A stretch of DNA of 64,000 nucleotides, from contig NC_134013.1 of NCBI RefSeq assembly GCF_040712315.1, forward strand, positions 40,164,501 through 40,228,500, read 5' to 3'. Within the stretch, counting starts at the first letter, position 1. Each line of letters begins with the position of its first letter. Made by a program: the position numbers and the translations under genes. The notes beneath the pieces are model-generated. The model saw only the letters and a list, made by a program, of their open reading frames with translations. It did no database searches and was not told the origin of the DNA. This document shows positions 21,642-34,662 of the stretch, piece after piece. Origin of the DNA: Castanea sativa. Its lineage: Eukaryota; Streptophyta; Magnoliopsida; Fagales; Fagaceae.

Positions 21642-22526
21642 TTGCTTAGCCCGTCTACACCGGGGGGAGGAATTATTCACGTACCTTCTTTGTCTCATCG
21701 ACACATGGCGATAAGTGCGGCTCTCATTAGAGAGGAAGGGAAGGTACGTGGCTCCGTGTACTTTGTAAGCCGGGCGCTACGAGGCGCAGAGGAGAGGTAC
21801 CCACGGATGGAGAAACTCGCTTTCGCACTTGTAACTGCAGCCCGAAAACTGAAGCCGTATTTTCAAGCACACGCAATAATAGTCCTGACGGATCAGCCAT
21901 TGCGGAGAGCAATGAACAATCCTGAAACCGCCGGACGGATGGCTTTGTGGGCTATCGAGCTAAGTGAGTACGATATCCAATACCAGCCACGAACAGCTGT
22001 GAAAGGACAAATATTGGCAGACTTTATTGCGGAATTCACTACACATGAGGAGCAGGGGGCAGAAGAGACGCCCACATGGAGAATTCACACAGACGGATCC
22101 TCCAACAAGCATGCGGGAGGAGTCGGAGTTGTACTCCATACTCCAGAAGGAGATAAGATTGAATGTATGATCCGTCTGGAGTTCCCCACTACAAATAATG
22201 AAGCGGAGTATGAGGCCCTGATGGCGGGATTGGAGCTTGCAATAGCGGCTGGGGCCAGGAAGGCAATGGTCTACTCTGATTCCCAAATCGTAGCTAGCCA
22301 AGTTAATGGGAGTTATGATTGTAGGAGTGAACGAATGAGAAAGTACCTCGGAGAAGTGAAGGGTCGAACGAGTGACCTCCAATTCACAATAACTCAAATC
22401 CCGAGAGAAGAGAATCAAGAAGTGGATCGACTCGCAAAGGCTGCTTCGGCCGAACCTATGGTCGTCCCAGAACAGGTATTGTCCTTCGTCCAATATTCGT
22501 CGTTGCTAGATAACGTTCAGGTGTAG
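21642..22526 (+). pseudogene. gypsy pol, RNase H plus second (archaeal-type) RNase H
   Basis: 294 residues. The first part (VYFVSRALRGAEERYPRMEK, LTDQPLRRAM, WAIELSEYDIQY) is the connection/RNase H normally attached to reverse transcriptase. A second RNase H follows from WRIHTDGSSN, with NNEAEYEALMAGL and VYSDSQIVASQV. These supply the Asp, Glu and Asp expected of an active site. A tandem second domain of this kind is characteristic of Tat-lineage gypsy elements. The open frame suggests relatively little decay here. Confidence 0.88.
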
Positions 22527-22562
22527 GAATTAACCACTAAAGACGATTGGACGGTTCCAATT

Positions 22563-22805
22563 GTGGCGTACCTCAAGGACGGCAAGCTGCCAGATGGGAA
22601 GGAAGAAGCAAGGAAATTGAAGGTTAGGGCTGCCCGATTCATACTGATCAAAGGCATCCTCCACAAAAGAGGATTCTCCCGACCATATCTAAGATGCCTG
22701 GGCCATGACGAAGCAGACTACGTAATGAGGAAAGACGGAGAAAGGTTTGGAATACATACCGGATCGAGATTGTTTCAGACGAGGAACGATGGACGGATCT
22801 ACTGA
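22563..22805 (+). pseudogene. gypsy pol, truncated integrase N-terminus
   Basis: Reads VRAARFILIKGILHKRGFS, RPYLRCLGHDEADYVMR, the lead-in to the integrase zinc-binding region, then loses similarity and stops. The HHCC finger is incomplete and the DDE core is absent; only about 300 nt separate it from the 3' LTR. Confidence 0.75.
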
Positions 22806-23103
22806 ACTACAGGAAGACACGATAGATATGACGGTTGTGCTCTGCTCACAAGTTTTTGATATGAAGATAGAATGAAGAGAGAAAAACCTGGCTTTTTATA
22901 GAACAAAAGGCACGGAATACGAAGCGACGCCTCGTTTTGGGGAAATAGCCAATCCACGAGGGCCACGTGCTCTTCGTCAGAAATACAGGCCACGTGTCAT
23001 CCGTCGTGGTATGCCAAGGCCGTCCCCATTTAATACATTGCTTTTAGTCATTCCATGGATCCGTCAGATTCTAAGGACGGATCCAAGGACTGAAGGGGGC
23101 AAC
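22806..23103 (+). other. 3' non-coding part and purine tract of the gypsy element
   Basis: Lies between the integrase remnant and the 3' LTR. Purine-rich CTGAAGGGGGCAAC ends at 23103. Confidence 0.65.
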
Positions 23104-23596
23104 TGAAGGGGATAAAAATAGTAAACGGACGGAGATAATGAGGACGGATTGACACCGTAAGTGACTCGGCTATGACGGTTGAGTATTGCTGAATATCCGT
23201 CTTGTATAAAATTGTGGATTCCACGTGGCATTTCGTTCGATATATTTCAGATGAGCTTTTGCTTTATCCCCACGCAAACGTGCATACTTGGACTTCTTGC
23301 GACACACGTTTAGGAAGACTCCTATATGGAAAGGAACTTGAGAAGGAAGTTGTATCCTAAAAGAAAGGTAATTCCACTCAATATAAATACCCCAGAAACC
23401 CTAGATACGAAGGTACGCATAATATTCTTAACTCTGGCACTCTAGGGTTAAAGAAACAAGATTCTAACTTGACCTTCGGAGGGTATTCGGCCGACACCAC
23501 ACCGGTGCTCTCTTCTAGGTCCTTTATTTTCTTTTTGCAGGTGTTGCTTTTGTTCGAGGAGCTTGCAACTCACTGGTGATATTTTCGGCATCATCA
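23104..23596 (+). repeat. 3' LTR of the gypsy element
   Basis: 493 bp, almost identical to 17969-18460. Confidence 0.95.
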
Positions 23597-23601
23597 AATT
23601 A

Positions 23602-24964
23602 GATTGTAAAATTTTTTGTTCTCATCATCCGTCTGTCACTTGCGTGCTGGCTTAATAAAATAAGCTTGATGCGGATGCCCCTGCTCTCATGCCTGCAAAG
23701 TTGATTCCCTGTTGCTGTTTCTTTTGTTGGTTTAAGGAAGTCTCAGTTTAGCACCCAAAAAACACTCCTATAAATTTGGCTGTGTCTTGCTTTCTGTTTG
23801 GTTTGTTGGAAGTCACTGGGTAGGAGTCATCAGGAAATGTGGCAAGATAATGAATCCATATACATAATGCTGAATATAAAAAAAAAATATTCGTTTCGCC
23901 AAAATTCAGTTTTGCAGCCAAAGTTGTCTGCTGCATGTAATTAGTATCTACACGTACATATGTGTTATTGGGTATGCAGCTTTAAAACTACTTGCTAATT
24001 TGCAGAGACTACAACTTTAGAAATCCTATGAAGAATTTATAACTCGCCATGCTTACCTGGTGCATCCATCATAAATACCAAACTTTGGGAGGCTGTGGAA
24101 GCAACTATAGCAGCTAGTATTTAATTTTAACATGAATTTTGGAGGATTGTATGTGCACTACTCCACTTTCACTCTCTGCTTTGATAACTTATTCTAACAG
24201 CTTAAGATCCTTTTCATTTGTTTTAAAATGGAGAGGGTACATTCCATGAAGATTTTAGTTTCCACGCATCTAAGGTGTACGTGGTAGTAAACGAAATGGG
24301 AACCGATTTTAAATTATGTGGCATTATATTCACTTCTATATTTGTGAACTACAATGTCGTCATCAATAGACCGTCTCTTTTTTTAAAATCATCTAACATG
24401 GTTTAGTATCAATATAAGAGAGAACAACGGGTTTAATGCAGCAAAATAAGAGGAATGGAAGTACTTGAATGATCAAACTAGATGCTTAGCTTGCCATAGA
24501 AAACTGTAAAGTAAAATAAACTGCTGCAAGTTCATATCGTCTTCAGTGATTTAAGTAGGATTCAGTCAGATTCAGGTTCTCTGGTATGTCCTTATAAATT
24601 CTAAATGAAATATAAATATTATGTCAATTAAAGATTCATTTGGTAAAAAGAGCTGGGCAATTGAAAATGGTAAGATACCACGTATTGGTCCGGTGGAATG
24701 CAGGAATTTTTTTTTTTTTTTTAAAAGAAAATTCTGAATCTCACTAAAAACATTGTTACAAGACACATACAAAAGCATCATTGTGACAATCCATTTACAA
24801 GTGATCCACATGTTCCTCCCCAATGCAAACAGAAACTCTTTCTATAGCTTGACAATAAGGATGTAAAAGGAGATGGTAATTAACAGCCTCATTCCCATTT
24901 CATGGGTAGGCTAGCATCTCTATCTGTGCTCTACATCCTAAATGCTTATCAGAAAAACACATCA
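23602..24964. other. Intergenic DNA downstream of the first GT47 gene
   Basis: No gene recognised. Includes an A run at 23879-23887 and a T run at about 24708-24722. The last few hundred bases are the probable 3' UTR and terminator side of the minus-strand gene that ends at 24965. Confidence 0.5.
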
Positions 24965-27900
24965 TTATCGAAGTTTTATCTGGAAAACTCTGTTATACCA
25001 AATTGAATGAAGAGTCATGTGGAAAAGATCATACTTCAAGGGCTTAGCATGCCAGAGAAAATGCTTTTGAACCTTCCTAACCCCAAGTTGCATCTGAAGA
25101 TACTTCTCTTCCTGTATTGAAAGTAGTATGTCTTTCAGATTGGGAATGTCTTTCTCTGCAAGAATTAATGAGAATGCTCCCCAATCCAAAACCTCAAAAA
25201 ATGGAGGCACAAAGTTGTCAGATATAATCACAGGCACGCACTCATAAAAGATGGCTTCAACCACGCGTGGGCTGTTCACCTCATAACCCTTGGGGCAGAT
25301 ACAGTATTTGCTACTCTTCATGTGATGGATGTAATTCATTTTGTTTGCAACACCAGGAGACATTGGACCAAATATCTTCATCTTGGGGTCTTTGTCCTTC
25401 CAGTACTTCAGCAAGAAAGGACGCAAATACCCGTGCATATTCCCAGCATAGAAGGCTAGAATGTGCCTCTGAGATGGAGGTTTTCCTCCAAGATCCCTAA
25501 GAGGATTTCTTGCGGCTCGGACATAGGTTTCTGGAAGAGACACGTCCCTTCCTATTTTGAAGCCTGCTGTCACATCAGCATTGCAGAGGGCTTTTATGCA
25601 ATGTTCCATGTGATGCCTTGTCTCGTATGGAGCCTATAAGAGTCCAATATTGAATCATATTAAATATACATGTGCAAACACAAACCAACACACAAACACC
25701 CATACTGTTTTTAGTTGATTTTAAATAGACTTAAAGTGGTGTGATATGAGCTACTTTAGTATACAGTATACACAATTGTTGAATAACTCACTATATACAT
25801 AATGTTTAGAAAAAAGTTCACCAGATCAGATCTCCACATTTTAATGATTAAAGCAAAGCCAATGCTGTGATTTGGTATTGAATTGATACAATGTGATGGG
25901 AGATGGTTGACATGAAAAATGTCATCATCAAATTGTCAAACTTAGACCACTTCTATATTACTATTCAATTATCTTAGCACAATAGTGAAAGCAAGAGAAA
26001 GGAAAGTTAAACAGCAAGCATACCCAGTCATGACAGGCAACAAGAAAATGATCTGTTCCACCAGTTCTGTTCCAGTAAGGATATTTTGCTGCAATTTTCT
26101 CAGAGTAGTCTTTCAAATATTGCCGTAGGTTTGTCCGGTTATGAGAGTTATGTACATAAAGGGAGTATTCCAGCATCCGCGAACTAAATGGCATATAAAA
26201 CAGGTGAGCCTTTCGAGGGTCCTTCACAACAAAACGCTTATTTCCCTCCATCAATTTCATAAACCATCCCTCAGAGGCATATAATCCTTTTAGTATTGGT
26301 TGGTGAAATATGGGTTTGCTCCCATCCCTGTAGACATACACTTTGAGTGTGCGCTCCATGAGTTCGTAACTTCTGAAAAAGAAATCCAATGGAAGTTTGA
26401 AAATGAAACTCATTTTTCAAAAGACCACCATCAGTGGGCTTAACTTGTTTTCCAAAAGTTGCTGCAAGATTTAGGCACAGATATATAAAAGAGCTGTCAA
26501 AAATACAATTGCAGTTCAACATCTTTTAATGTCAAGAAGCCTGAACAGAATCAGCTGGACCCCCTTATTTCACTGTACTGAGTCTCTTTTATCAGATTTG
26601 GTTATTCATTTGGTGAAAATTTGTATAACAATAAGTTTACCATGATTATGGGGCACACTGCATATATGACTGACTAGTATAGTTGTGTTTCTTTGGTGTT
26701 TTATCTATTCTCTTTCTACATCTAAGCAATGTCCTAAAGTAATATTCATTACACATCATTCATGAAAGTAAAGCATGTACAAAGTGATGACAACCAAAAC
26801 TTTTTCCAGAACCCATTTATGAAAATGGAAAATTACCTTTCGACCTTAAAATTTGTATCAATCCTATACAAGTAAATTAGGCTTAGATTTTGAACATGGA
26901 AACATTTCGAAAGAGAGGAGCGTAAAGTTCTGGATCATTTATTGCAACAGGTGCATGCTCAATCTGTGACTTTGCAGCTACCATTTCCCGGTCACGTACA
27001 GAAGACCGTCGTGGTCTCTACAAGATCAATTAGAAGAAGTAAACGTTTCCTGCATAGAACTAAAGTTTTGGGCGAAAAGTTTAATTAAAAATAAAAAAAT
27101 ATTCATTACCATTGAACGTGAAGAAGCTCGGTGCCTCACTAGTATGTGGTTCATCTCATATATTGATGTTATCAACTTTGGTGGCATGTTACACCTCAAT
27201 TCCTTCTTTGCAGTACTATTCGTCATTACAGAATCATTTTTTGAAATTGCACCATCACCCGGCCGAACAGCAGAACCAATTGAGGAGGTTGCATTTGATA
27301 CCACGTTCTCTAGATAGGTGATGGTGATTGGTGAAGCTGTTACAGGAGGTGCCAACGGAAGAGGCTGGATGGTTGTATCTGTTCCCTCATATTTTTCTGA
27401 AGCCAGACTTGTATTCGCTTCTATATTTTTGCTCATAGAAACCCCATCATTTGGTTTCACAAACTGCTCTAGAGAAACACCATTTGTACCTTCATTTGCC
27501 TCATCCAGAACTGAAATATTTTCCTGTTTTTTAACACCATGCAATGATAAACTCTCATTGTTATATACAAAAACCTCAGATGGAGAACTGCCATTTAAAT
27601 TTCCATCCACAACATGTTCACGGCCATCATATACGCCTTTCACTTCAGATGCAAAACCGTTCTCTATATCAATGGCCTTGTGATTTACCCCACCACCATG
27701 CCCAAATTTTCCTCCAGCATCAGAGTTATCCTCATTTTTTACCACCCCAACTAACATCAAATCAGTACTAAACTCCGATGCATTAACGATTACTGGATAA
27801 CGAACCATCAAAGACTTGGCAGCAGAATGTATATTCAGAAAGCTACTTTCACCACCTATCCGAACCTCATCATCCGGCAACAATGACCGAATAGCTTTCT

Positions 27901-28015
27901 CATATGGAAGCAGCAGGGACTCAAACAAAATATAAGTAAAAGCCAATACCACCACCATGAAAACCCATCTCTGCTTTTTATTGTGACATAGCTTATGAAA
28001 GTGAAATGAGTCCAT
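24965..28015 (-). CDS. GT47 exostosin-family glycosyltransferase, tandem copy 1, possibly splice-defective
   Basis: Four exons on the minus strand: 27110-28015, about 26886-27017, 26024-26372, 24965-25633. I prefer the ATG at 28013-28015 (MDSFHFHKLCHNKK) because a cytosolic tail and one signal anchor (WVFMVVVLAFTYILFESLL) follow, the type II topology of Golgi GT47 enzymes. A low-complexity stem (residues about 40-270) precedes the exostosin domain: RSYELMERTLKVYVY, GIYASEGWFMK-like text, DHFLVACHDW, then SSKYCICPKGYEVNSPRVVEAIFYECVPVIISD. Family members build cell-wall polysaccharides; the substrate here is unknown. After exon 2 the expected donor at FK(R) is missing: AAAATCTAAG replaces the AAAAG/GT of the neighbouring paralogue and gives an in-frame TAA at 26883-26885. 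The gene may therefore be inactive or spliced differently. Confidence 0.82.
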
Positions 28016-28049
28016 CCCAGGCAATGCACATGCACCCACAATTATAGTT

Positions 28050-30220
28050 TGCTACTCATATAATTTTTGGCCAAAATTATTTCAATCTTCAATCTCCCTT
28101 TGTCCAATGCTGCTTAAGTTCCCAGAGCATTAAAATTCAGCCACAAAGCACAAATTATTTCAATCTACAATCTCCTTTTGTTAAATGCTGGTTAAGTTCC
28201 TAGAGTAGCCACAAAACACATAACCAAACACCCTTTCACCACCCCAAAAGAAGAAAACCAAATTATGGGAATGTCAGATAGTTAGAGACGATAGAAAGAG
28301 CAAAATGGGAAAATTGACAAACTCAAAACAAAATTGAGGCAATAGCTCATTAGCTCAAGCTCTAGCTACAGACTACAGTTCAAGTTTAATCCAAAAAATT
28401 AAATGATAAAGTAGCAAAAAAATGGATCGGGGGAAAAGAGATTTGAGCAACAATTATGTGTGCCTGAGAGAGAAGTGAAGTGACGTGAAAGCAGAGGAAA
28501 ATACATAGTGGGTGTTTGGTTGTAGTGAAAATAACACTAAACGAAAGGGAAAAATTTGAACTCACCTACACTGTAACAACTCTGCATGCACTGGACTGGA
28601 GAGTCAAGACTTACAAAGTTAAGTTCTCTCATACGCCAAACAGAAAATAATAATAATAATAATATTTTATGCTTGAGAATTGCCTCTTGAAGTTAAAAGA
28701 GAAAAGAAAATTGAACCAAAAAAGAAAGAAACAAATTGTCATAAAAGCTTTCTGATCGCCATTATTGATGGACGGCCAAAAGGATTGTCTTTGTCTCTCT
28801 CTTCTTTTCTGTAACTCCTATTTATTTAGTTAGCAAAAAAAAAAAAAATTGTTTTTAATTTCACAAGAGTGCCACTGACTCTGAGAGTGGGATTGACATT
28901 TTGCGCAGGATCACGTTTATTTTGTTTGGAAATACAAGACTTGACTGGAGCCTATAATATTAATATGGGTTTATTCAAATATTTTACGAAAAATTGAAAA
29001 ATTTGTTAAATTAATCCGTTATTTTTTTATAAAAAGTTTTCTAAATTTGTTTACTAATGTAAAATTCTATGGAGTATAATTTTTATTAATTTTCATTTGT
29101 TCAAACTATTAACATAACTATTTTAATTTCACATCAACATGTATCGAACTTTTTGTTTATGTGTAAACCTTTTCATTTTCATAAAGTTACAATTATTTTG
29201 TTTTGATTCTTTTTGATAAATTGACAAAACTAGTAAAATATATCGTTTTGCATAATCAATTTTTGTAGCTTAATTAGCACTTTCATTTACAAAGTATTCA
29301 GAGGTTTAAAAAGAAAGAATTCAAGTCGTGGGTGGGTTTTAGACTTTTAGTAGCATGTTGTAACTATTTAAAAAAAAAAAAATCCAGTCTTGACCATCTC
29401 TCAATGATTGAAGTTAACTTGCACTATTTAATAACATTATCCATTATTTAAATGCAGACTCTATCCAGTAGTCAATGGACAGGAGGGTCAAGGGTCTAAT
29501 GAGATCAGTGAAGTTTTTCATCCTTTCCTCATCGTTTTTTTTTTGCTTGGCCTGACCGTCTATAACATTATATGGACTCTTTACAATATTCAAACGATTA
29601 CCAGCTCATGATAGCAACAAAAGAACGAGCAGAACTCATTTTATTTAAGTTCTATCTTGAACATAATGTATGCAAATATCATGTAAAACACAATGCACAC
29701 ATTCAATTTTCCACATTATGAATATAGTGTATCATTGACATACCCCAGGCCCAGCCCAAAGCTACAGGTGTACCATTTAGGGTATGTATCTGAACGCACT
29801 CATTACAACCAATCTGGATTCTGGGAACCTATCTAGATAATCAATAGAAATGCCAAAATTCACTGGTAGAATCACATTGGAGCTAAGAATTTTATGTCCA
29901 ATTCACCAGTGGCTGCACTGTGAAAATATGAGTTAAACAGGAGTATAGCAACAAGCTTTTAACAAAATTGATCAAAGAGTGGCAACTAAGAGGCAGATTA
30001 CACAAAGATGGTGCTCATGCCATAAGCTCTCTGTACATTTCAACTGTCAGTTTCATTTGGATCACGATGGCATAGAAGTGGTTGTATTGGCAATAATTGA
30101 GTTACATCCCATGTTTCTTCATTTTGTCTTGTTTTGCCCTGGTCTTATCAGTTAATCTATAGCTGGGCTTATCTTCTTTCTTTTCCGATATCAAGAACTC
30201 GTCACATTATCCTCTGGGGT
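28050..30220. other. Intergenic DNA between the two GT47 genes
   Basis: Contains the promoter side of copy 1 (28050-28620, with a short duplicated segment at about 28080-28130 and 28152-28200). The AT-rich remainder shows no recognisable gene or element. Confidence 0.5.
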
Positions 30221-33200
30221 TTATCTGAAAACTCTATTGTACCATACTGAGTGAAGCACCATATGAAATAAGTCATACTGCACAGGCTTTTTGTGCCAAA
30301 GGAAATGCTTTTGCACCTTTTTTACTCTCAACTGCATTGCAAGGTACTTCTCTTGTGGGATTGACAACAGAATGTTTCTCAAATTTGGGATATCTTTCTC
30401 TTGAATAAACACTGAAAATGCCTCCCAGTTTAATACCTGAAAGAATGGAGGCACATAATAATCGGAAATTATGACTGGGACACATTCATAAAAAATGGAT
30501 TCAACTACTCGAGGCGTATGAACCTCATAACCCCTGGCACAGATGCAGTACTTGCTGCTCTTCATGTACTCCCTGTAGATTTTTTTGCCTTCGATATCAC
30601 GTGGCATTGGACCAAAAACTTTCATATCAGGTTCTTTATTTTCCCAGTACTGCAGCAGGATTGGTCGAACATAACCATGCATGCCTCCTGCAAAGAAGGC
30701 AAGAATATATCTTTGTGAAGGAGGTCTACCTCCAAGATCTTTTACTGGGTCGTCCACAGAACGTATATATGTAACTGGCAGAGTAGTGTCCTTCCCTATT
30801 TTAAAGCCTTTCGCAACGTTGGCATTGCAAAGAGATCTGATGCAATTGCTCATATGCTGCCTTGTGACTTGGGAGGCCTGAAATTTCATATGATACATTA
30901 ATTCATCTATTAGTCAGAATATTAAGAGGCTTCATTAGGATCAGGCTTAGCTAGAGGATAGCAGGGAACAATTCAGTACAGCTCATGCTTATCAAAATTT
31001 CCTTAGTAAACCAGAGGTAAATCTGGGCTTCATTATTTAGGAAATCTTACACAAAATTCCTATTACCTCAACATTCCAATTAAGGCATAATCTGTAAAGC
31101 AGGTAGGGTAGCTCATGGCTTGAGAAGTAATTTTGACCAGTGCTGGTCATTGCTCCCAATCATATGTCCTGCCTAGACCAAACTACAAGGTGCATAAAAT
31201 GAGCAAGCCATGGCCCAGAGCTACTTCTCCCTACAACAACAATCACTCCATATACAATATTATCCAACAAAACTATAAAATATAAATGATGCACAGAAAG
31301 CATACCCAGTCATGACAAGCAACAAGAAAATGATCTACCCCACCAGTTCTGTTCCAGAAACGATATTTTCCTGCAATTAAGTCTATATAGTTCTTCAGAT
31401 GTTTCTCTAGATCCTTCTGACTGTGTATATTTTTTCCAGAAAGTTCAGTCTTTAGCATTTGTGAACTGAAGGGTAAGTAAAACAAGTGAGCTTTTCTGGG
31501 GTCCCTCACAACAAATTTTTTATTTCCCTCTACAGTTTCATAAACCATCCTTCTGAGGCATAAATTCCCCTCATCCGTGGCTGATGAAATATGGGCTTTT
31601 CTCCTTCCCTATAGAAATAAATTCTGAGTGTATGTTCCATCAAGTCATAACTCCTGCAAGTCGGACGTATAACATATTTAAATTTCAAAGGATGAACTTA
31701 TAAAAAGAGGGCACAAGACAATGTGTCTCTTCAGTCAATAAGTACGATCAGGTGGTGCCCAGTGATTTTTTCAAGTAGTTTAGAAAATTACCAACACTTT
31801 TCAATGGATTGAAAATTATCAAGATGTCATAATATAAATATTCATTCAATTATGATTCAGCATAGTCCTTGGATTTGTAAAGAAAGGATTGATTCATTGA
31901 CAAAAATACAATTTACAGATGTACATCTGTCATCGGTGATCTTCATTTTTCAAATTGTATATAAAAAAAAATGTCAGTAATAATTATTGAATGAAATGGA
32001 AGAACCAGTCCATGGGAACAAGACTATTTCTGCTAATTTCTTCATCTTAAGCCTATAATCAAAACTATTGAATGAAATTATTAGTTTCTCAGTGCTTGTC
32101 ACAGATATTGTTGGTCTTACAGGCCACAAACAGATAATGCTCTGAGTTTAAGAGAGAGCGCCCCCCCCCCCCCCCCACACAAAACAACAACAAAGCCTTA
32201 GCCCAAATTTTTTGGGTCAACTACAGATCCTCAACAGATTAGTTCAAGTTGACCAAATATATATTTTTCCCTACATTCCATTCTATTATATTTGAAGTCA
32301 TATCCTCTGTTATTTCCTTAATTCACATTTCCTTTCTAACAACTTCAACTAATGTTATATTTGGTCTTCCTCTACCTATTTTTGTAATCAATTCACTCTT
32401 TTTTATCGGTGCATTAATCTGGTTTACAACTAGTCATAAAGTATTGGTCTGGTTTAAACATCAATTAATCTGTACACCTAATTCACCAAAATTTAAGAAA
32501 ATTAGGCATAAAAGAAAATACTATATACCTAAACATATATAAATAAAAATAAATATACCTTTTAAACATAGAAACATTTCGAAAAAGAGAAGCATAAAGC
32601 CCTGGTGTATTCCTTATCACAGGAGCATTCTCAATCTGTAATTTTGCGGATAGGAGTTCACGATCACGTACAGAAAACCACCTGGGTCTCTATCAAGAAT
32701 AAGAATTTAAGTTAAAAAATCTAGAAAACTTAACCAATCCACTGTTCATATTGAAACCTCATTGCTAGTGTCATACCACATAATGAGAAGACACATGACC
32801 ATTAAGCAATATTGAGTTCATCTGAGATATGAATATTGGCTGCTTCTCCCACCTCTTCAATACCGAACTGGAAATACTTGTCATTGTAGAATTGTTATTG
32901 TTGAAGGTGATAGAAACAAATTGCAGTGGCTTCATCTTTCTATCCTTGGGTTGCCATCCCTCAGTTTGTTTAACATTGCGCACTGAAGATACAGAAATCT
33001 TGTCAGCAATTAATGAGTCTAAAGTCCTTGAATCTGCATCAGAGCTTCCCATGGCCTTTGTAGAAGTTCTTTGTGATACAAGTGGCTAGATACCAGCTTG
33101 ATTTTGAACATTGCTCAATGTTAACTTTGTGCTTGCTTTAGGGTCATCTTTCTCAAATTTGAAATCCTTGACCTTGTCAACTGAAGCTGGATCATTGCGT

Positions 33201-33505
33201 TTATCTGGCTCTTTTGTTTCATTCTCATACCTAGCTTCTTTACCAGAATCAGAAGCATAAGTATCATCAAGAACAAAAGATTTATTTGATTGTGAACTGC
33301 TAAAAACTGTGGCATTGCGAACCACCATAACTATTGAAACCTTATTAGAGGGATATAAAGAAAATGTTTTGCCATAGAGAAATGCAAAAGCAAAACACTG
33401 AGAAACGACCAAACCAGCAATTACTACGATTCCAATGATCAATGGAAGTTTCCAGATTGTTAAGTGACATAGCTGCCGCCTCTGGGCAAGGACAGCAATA
33501 TCCAT
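30221..33505 (-). CDS. GT47 exostosin-family glycosyltransferase, tandem copy 2, with in-frame TAG
   Basis: Exons on the minus strand: 32777-33505, 32559-32689, 31306-31653, 30221-30877, all with GT-AG junctions and phases that match copy 1. The ATG at 33503-33505 gives MDIAVLAQRRQ, then a signal anchor (LPLIIGIVVIAGLVVSQCFAFAFLY). The exostosin domain is well kept: SLFRNVSMFK, DHFLVACHDW, GFKIGKDTTLPVTYIRS, SSKYCICARGYEVHTPRVVE, YECVPVIISD, and the end WHKKPVQYDLFHMVLHSVWYNRVFR. In the stem, at NQAGI, a TAG (33086-33088) interrupts the frame, which continues open on both sides. The family acts in the Golgi on cell-wall or related glycans. The TAG makes this a probable recent pseudogene unless it is a sequencing error or an allele. 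Confidence 0.83.
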
Positions 33506-33525
33506 ATTATAAGAATTTGAGCTCA

Positions 33526-33962
33526 CTTCACTAGGTTACAAAATGATCGGATATCAATCAAGCAAAGGCAGTTAAATTAATACTAGTAAAAATCATAATA
33601 GGGCTTTCCAGAACAGAAGAACAAATTAAAAGATTGGTAGAATAAAAACTAAAAAGTGAAGTTCCATAAAAATCCTAAGCACGTCGCCTTTCTTTAATTG
33701 ACAACATAAATAAATAAATAAAACCGACATTAATTAGCCAATCATGCATTGCATTTGCAATGCATGCAGCATTTCCAAATTGAACAATGGAATGTCTATA
33801 TATATATATTCATTTCCACAATGATTGGGTGAGAAGAGATACTATATTCCAAAACAAAAAACAGTGATACACATATGGTTTGTAAAACAAATAATAAAAA
33901 TCAACAGAACAATGGGGCAATGCATGAAGAAATGAAGCACAAACATTTCAGAATTGGGTGTT

Positions 33963-33994
<32 letters not shown>

Positions 33995-34662
33995 GACAAG
34001 GAAACAATTACAACCATAAAGAAAAGTTGAAGTGAGCCGAATCAAGAAAAGTACCTGTAGCTGTGGCTGTGGCTTTGGGGTGTGGCTGTTGAGGAGGGCT
34101 TTCACATCATCTTCAATCTTCATGGTTCACCCAACCCCCAACTACCATTGCATTTCTATATTATTATTATTATTATTATTGACTGAAGAAAGAAAAAAGT
34201 AACAGCTACAGAAAGAAAGTACCCTTGTTGTTTCAAAATATTACGCCGAAGCCACTGACACAAACTAAAAAGACTGTTTCCTCACTGCTTACTGCACTCA
34301 GCTCAGCTCACTCACTCACTCACTCGTTCTTATTAATTATTATTATTATTATTAATTAAGTAGTAGTGTAGTAACTAAGTAAGTAAGTAGTAGTATTATT
34401 TATTAAAAATTAGCGTATAATTAATTCTGAGTTTAGATGAGATGAGACGAGAGAAAGCAAATGAAAAAACCCAACCTGTCTGTGGCAGTGGCTGGAAGTG
34501 AGTGGGCCTGTTCATTCAAAAATTACTCCTATTATAATAGTAAATAATTAAAATCTCTTACCTTGCGACGTCGTTTTCTTCGTCTTCTTAAAAAAATGAA
34601 ATCACTCTCGTTTTTTATAAAGATCAAAAAGGGGAAGCCAAATTCTCAGAATCATATATCAT
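33526..34662. other. Divergent promoter region between GT47 copy 2 and CAF1
   Basis: The two genes start on opposite strands about 1.1 kb apart. Between them are a (TAC)n run (33964-33996) and several ATT/TAA trinucleotide runs (34160-34180, 34330-34356). A hairpin-like GCATTGCATTTGCAATGC lies near 33748-33765. Confidence 0.55.
34053..34125 (-). other. Possible upstream first exon or 5' leader of GT47 copy 2
   Basis: On the minus strand an ATG at 34123-34125 opens MKIEDDVKALLNSHTPKPQP and runs to a donor-like CAG/GTACTT at 34053. I could not join it in frame to the exon at 33505, so it may be a spliced 5' leader with an upstream ORF. Confidence 0.3.

Larger units (their letters stand above)
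17969..23596 (+). mobile_element. Ty3/gypsy LTR retrotransposon, Tat-like, recent and defective
   Basis: The LTRs 17969-18460 and 23104-23596 differ, by my reading, at two substitutions and one 1-bp indel. The flanking AATTA (17964-17968, 23597-23601) is a perfect 5-bp target duplication. A primer site and a purine-rich tract abut the LTRs. The interior reads gag, aspartic protease, reverse transcriptase, RNase H, second RNase H, then a short integrase remnant; this order and the double RNase H fit the Tat (Ogre/Retand) lineage. Several frameshifts and a missing integrase core make it non-autonomous. Near-identical LTRs mean the insertion is recent, so the coding damage probably predates it and the copy was mobilised in trans. 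Confidence 0.93.
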
